DNA from: Brevundimonas sp. UBA4609
GTDB lineage: Bacteria > Pseudomonadota > Alphaproteobacteria > Caulobacterales > Caulobacteraceae
DNA length: 7,267 bases
Assembly (NCBI GenBank): GCA_002386585.1
Contig: DGIZ01000055.1
Location: 1-7,267, forward strand
Direction of reading: 5' to 3'
The stretch's first letter is position 1. The number at the start of each line of letters is the position of its first letter. The notes under the pieces were generated by a model. It was not told the DNA's origin, did not search any database, and was given only the letters and a program-made list of their open reading frames with translations. Positions 5,426 through 7,267 of this stretch are shown in pieces. The position numbers and the translations under genes are program-made.

Positions 5426-5746
5426 ATGGCCTGGATTTTCCTTCTTTTCGCCGGTCTGTTCGAGATCGTCTGGGCCTTTCTGATGAAGGCGTCCGAGGGC
5501 TTCACCAAGCCGTGGCCGACCATCGGCACCATCGGCTTCATGATCGTCAGCTTCGGCCTGCTGTCGATCGCGATGAAGACCCTGCCGCTGGGCACCGCCT
5601 ATGTGATCTGGACCGGCATCGGCGCCGTCGGGGCCTTCCTGGTCGGCATCGCTGTGCTGGGCGAGCCGGTCACGCCGATGCGCGTCATCGGCGCTGTCCT
5701 GATCGTCAGCGGCCTGGTTGTGCTGAAGCTCGCTTCCAGCCAATAA
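5426..5746 (+). CDS. sugE: Guanidinium exporter SugE/Gdx (small multidrug resistance family)
   Basis: Inner-membrane proton-coupled antiporter of 106 residues with four transmembrane helices, acting as a dual-topology dimer. Family knowledge: the Gdx/SugE branch exports guanidinium rather than bulky cationic drugs. Gdx-type residues are all in place: E13 (the proton and substrate site), W16, S42, Y59 and W62. The signatures GLFEIVWAFLMKASEGFT and LPLGTAYVIWTGIGAVGA separate it from EmrE-type multidrug pumps. Length is normal. ATG 5426 is fixed by the strong AAGGGAG six bases upstream. The gene follows a guanidine-II riboswitch directly, which independently supports guanidinium as substrate. 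A glutathione S-transferase gene begins 27 bases after its stop. Older annotation may call it a quaternary ammonium compound efflux protein. Confidence 0.95.
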   Translation: MAWIFLLFAGLFEIVWAFLMKASEGFTKPWPTIGTIGFMIVSFGLLSIAMKTLPLGTAYVIWTGIGAVGAFLVGIAVLGEPVTPMRVIGAVLIVSGLVVLKLASSQ

Positions 5747-5773
5747 ACGCGGCGACAGCCTCGGAGCCTCGCC

Positions 5774-6430
5774 ATGGAACTGATCATCGGGCCGCGTCTC
5801 TTCTCCACCTGGTCCCTGCGGGCCTGGCTGGTGCTGAGGCGCGCAGGCGCCGCCTTCGCGACGCGCGAGGTCTGGTATCGCTCCGAGGCTGAAAAGGCCG
5901 AACTGCGGCGCCTGTCGCCCTCGGGCTTCGTACCGCTGCTGAAGGTCGAGGGCGAGACGATCTGGGACACCCTGGCGATCGGGGAATGGGCGGCGGAGCG
6001 CTATCCCGCGGCGAAGCTCTGGCCGGTCGATCCCACGGCGCGCGCCCTGGCTCGCGCGGCCACGGCCGAGATGCATTCCGGCTTTGCCGCCCTGCGCGAC
6101 CTGTGCGGCATGAGTCCAGGCCATCCGATCGCGGGCGAAGCGCGCAGCACGGCGCCGGCCGATCCGGGGCTGGACCGAGAGCTGGCGCGGCTGGTCGAAC
6201 TGTGGACGCAGATGCGCGGCCGCTTCGGCGCAGGCGGGCCGTGGCTGTTCGGCGACTGGTCGATCGCCGACGCCTTCTTCACCCCCGTGGCGGCGCGGGT
6301 GCGCCACTATCAGATCGACCTGTCGGCCCATGGCGACGACGGGACGGCCGCCGACTATGTCGCCGCGTTGCTGGCCCAGCCGCACTTCCGCGAGTGGGAG
6401 GCGGCGGCCCTGTCATCTAACGTTGATTAA
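5774..6430 (+). CDS. Glutathione S-transferase family protein
   Basis: Soluble cytoplasmic protein of 218 residues with the usual two-domain GST layout. The N-terminal thioredoxin-like domain (about 1-80) has STWSLRAWL at 11-19, giving candidate catalytic serines S11 and S14. It has the cis-proline segment GFVPLLKVEG (P54) and WDTLAIGEWAAERYP, where D65-T66 stands at the position that binds the glutathione gamma-glutamyl group. The helical C-terminal domain (about 88-218) holds the folding motif WLFGDWSIADAFFTP at 157-171. The acceptor substrate cannot be told. GGAG (5763-5766), seven bases before ATG 5774, supports the start. The gene is 27 bases after sugE with no terminator between, so it likely shares the riboswitch-controlled transcript. 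A 5-bp pairing GGCGA (5751-5755) / TCGCC (5769-5773) encloses its ribosome binding site. Confidence 0.9.
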   Translation: MELIIGPRLFSTWSLRAWLVLRRAGAAFATREVWYRSEAEKAELRRLSPSGFVPLLKVEGETIWDTLAIGEWAAERYPAAKLWPVDPTARALARAATAEMHSGFAALRDLCGMSPGHPIAGEARSTAPADPGLDRELARLVELWTQMRGRFGAGGPWLFGDWSIADAFFTPVAARVRHYQIDLSAHGDDGTAADYVAALLAQPHFREWEAAALSSNVD

Positions 6431-6454
6431 CCGATCCTGAGAACGCGGGTTTAA

Positions 6455-6484
6455 GAGAGCGGACTTACAGTCCAGCTTGTTCTC
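6455..6484 (+). repeat. Hairpin before the small membrane protein
   Basis: GGACT (6461-6465) and AGTCC (6469-6473) form a perfect 5-bp stem with a 3-base loop. GC/GC and GAGA (6455-6458) / TCTC (6481-6484) could extend it with an internal loop. It ends right at the ribosome binding site of the next small gene, so it could affect that gene's translation; it may also mark the end of the GST transcript. Confidence 0.3.
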
Positions 6485-6498
6485 GGAGGGGCGGAGCC

Positions 6499-6609
6499 AT
6501 GCGTACGATCAGCAGAAACACCGATTGGGCGCGCACGGCGCGCGCCTATGGCCTGGCGGCTATCGTCCTGGCTCTGGCCTGGGCCTCGCTGGCGTCCCTG
6601 ATGATCTGA
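6499..6609 (+). CDS. 36-residue single-helix membrane protein
   Basis: A very small gene that is easily missed. ATG 6499 is preceded by GGAGGGG at 6485-6491, a strong ribosome binding site at good spacing, with a second GGAG closer in. The product starts with a polar, positively charged stretch (MRTISRNTDWARTARAYG) and continues with one hydrophobic helix of about 18 residues, rich in Ala and Leu, that ends the protein. It is thus a likely inner-membrane peptide with its N-terminus in the cytoplasm. Third positions are mostly G/C. I do not recognise a family. It stands alone between the GST gene and the convergent transglycosylase gene, and its stop lies in the left arm of a hairpin. It could be a regulator or a subunit of a membrane complex, but nothing here says which. 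Confidence 0.55.
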   Translation: MRTISRNTDWARTARAYGLAAIVLALAWASLASLMI

Positions 6610-6623
6610 GGCCCGCGCCTCAG
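6606..6623. terminator. Two-way hairpin holding both convergent stop codons
   Basis: CTGAGGC (6606-6612) and GCCTCAG (6617-6623) are a perfect 7-bp inverted repeat with a 4-base loop. The left arm contains the TGA of the small membrane protein (6607-6609) and the right arm the TGA of the transglycosylase (6620-6622, minus strand). No T-run follows on either side. Confidence 0.5.
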
Positions 6624-7267
6624 CGCGAGCCGCCGCCCAGCACGGCCTCGGCCACCTGAAGGGGCGCGGGGGCGGGCGGGACATAGTCCAGGCGGATCGG
6701 CACGGCGCGCGCGCCCGAGGCCACGGCGTCCAGCGTCTTCACCGGCCCGCCCATCATGCGCTGATAGATCCAGTAGGCCGCGACGACCTTCTCGACGTAT
6801 TCGCGCGCCTGGGGCACGTCGATCGTCTCGATCAGCAGCAGGGGGTCGGCGTCGGCGCCCAGTTTGCGGATCGCCGCCAGCATCGGTCCCGGCCCGGCGT
6901 TGTAGGAGGCCACCGCCTTCAGCAGGTCGCCCTGGAAGGACTCGATCTGGAACAGGCGGTTCACATAGTCCTGGCCCAGCTTCATGTTCACCGCCGGGTC
7001 CAACAGGCGCTGGGGCGTGCGGACATAGCCCTGGTCGCCGGTCATGTGCGCGGCCGTGGTCGGCATCACCTGCATCAGTCCATAGGCGCCGGCGCCGGAA
7101 CGGGCGTTGGCGTTGAAGTCCGTCTCCTTGCGCGCGATGGCGTAGACGAGCGCCTTCTCGATGGTGAAGCCGCCCATCGGCTGAAGGTCCGGCATCGGAT
7201 AGCGCAGGGCGTCGATGCGGCCGGCCTCGGACTGGGCGGCGCGGCCCGGCGCGACCAGGCGATAGAG
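6620..7267 (-). CDS. Lytic transglycosylase (Slt type), C-terminal catalytic part
   Basis: Periplasmic enzyme that cleaves the MurNAc-GlcNAc bond of peptidoglycan, leaving 1,6-anhydro ends. The window holds 215 C-terminal residues; the frame is open to the right edge, so the gene starts outside. The catalytic domain is complete: E48 of the fragment in ARKETDFN is the catalytic glutamate (Thr follows it where Ser is usual), GLMQVMP is at 63-69, and SYNAGPG at 121-127. ETIDVPQAREYVEKV matches the late motif typical of Slt70-like enzymes. The upstream 24 residues align as the end of the preceding helical region, so the ATG at 7195 is internal and not a start. A Pro/Ala-rich tail of about 30 residues follows the catalytic domain. 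It converges on the small membrane gene with 10 bases between stops. Which Slt subtype it is depends on the missing N-terminus. Confidence 0.9.
   Translation of the reverse strand, partial: LYRLVAPGRAAQSEAGRIDALRYPMPDLQPMGGFTIEKALVYAIARKETDFNANARSGAGAYGLMQVMPTTAAHMTGDQGYVRTPQRLLDPAVNMKLGQDYVNRLFQIESFQGDLLKAVASYNAGPGPMLAAIRKLGADADPLLLIETIDVPQAREYVEKVVAAYWIYQRMMGGPVKTLDAVASGARAVPIRLDYVPPAPAPLQVAEAVLGGGSR

Noticed and set aside
2722..5595. A 957-codon open frame on the minus strand opposite the TonB-dependent receptor
   Set aside because: The plus strand encodes a clear receptor with signal peptide, TonB box and plug. High GC removes stops from the opposite frame. The minus product is Arg/Gly/Gln-rich with no domain and runs across the riboswitch.
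5201..6385. A 394-codon open frame on the minus strand opposite sugE and the GST gene
   Set aside because: Same GC-driven shadow effect; both plus-strand genes have firm family motifs and ribosome binding sites.

Overview
The window is a GC-rich stretch with strong G/C preference at third codon positions. Its gene content (a large TonB-dependent receptor, a membrane-anchored LuxR-type HTH protein, a PilD-type prepilin peptidase and several small membrane proteins of unknown function) fits an alphaproteobacterium of the Caulobacterales, most likely Brevundimonas or a close relative. The genus is an inference from gene style, not from a marker gene. The first 13 bases are the constant end of Illumina TruSeq adapters, so genomic sequence starts at about base 14 and the left edge is an untrimmed contig end.

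Layout. 15-407 (+): 3' part of an unrecognised gene with a Gly/Ser-rich linker. 404-1195 (-): prepilin peptidase/N-methylase; it converges on the previous gene and the two stop codons share one CTAG. 1196-1374: divergent control region with a perfect 11-bp inverted repeat and a set of GTGTCG half-sites. 1375-1869 (+): LuxR-type HTH joined to a C-terminal membrane helix, with a possible internal start. 1971-2447 and 2392-2718 (+): a five-helix membrane protein of unknown function and an overlapping small soluble protein, joined at a run of seven G. 2836-5211 (+): TonB-dependent receptor, followed by a strong hairpin. 5320-5425: candidate promoter and a clear guanidine-II (mini-ykkC) riboswitch. 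5426-5746 (+): the guanidinium exporter SugE/Gdx it should control. 5774-6430 (+): a glutathione S-transferase 27 bases downstream, probably in the same transcript. 6499-6609 (+): a 36-residue single-helix membrane protein. 6620-7267 (-): C-terminal part of an Slt-type lytic transglycosylase, running off the right edge.

How it works together. The best-supported functional unit is riboswitch-sugE-GST. Free guanidinium should stabilise two ACGA-loop hairpins and expose the sugE ribosome binding site, so that the exporter is made. The GST as a passenger is the less expected part. The other genes look like independent units: surface and envelope functions (receptor uptake, pseudopilin or pilin processing, peptidoglycan turnover) and one membrane-linked regulator. 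I see no mobile element, CRISPR array, tRNA or rRNA, and no gene-free stretch longer than about 180 bases. I did not find a wholly new system. The most interesting items are the riboswitch with its apparent alternative fold, the dual-start candidate in the LuxR gene, and the structured convergent gene ends.
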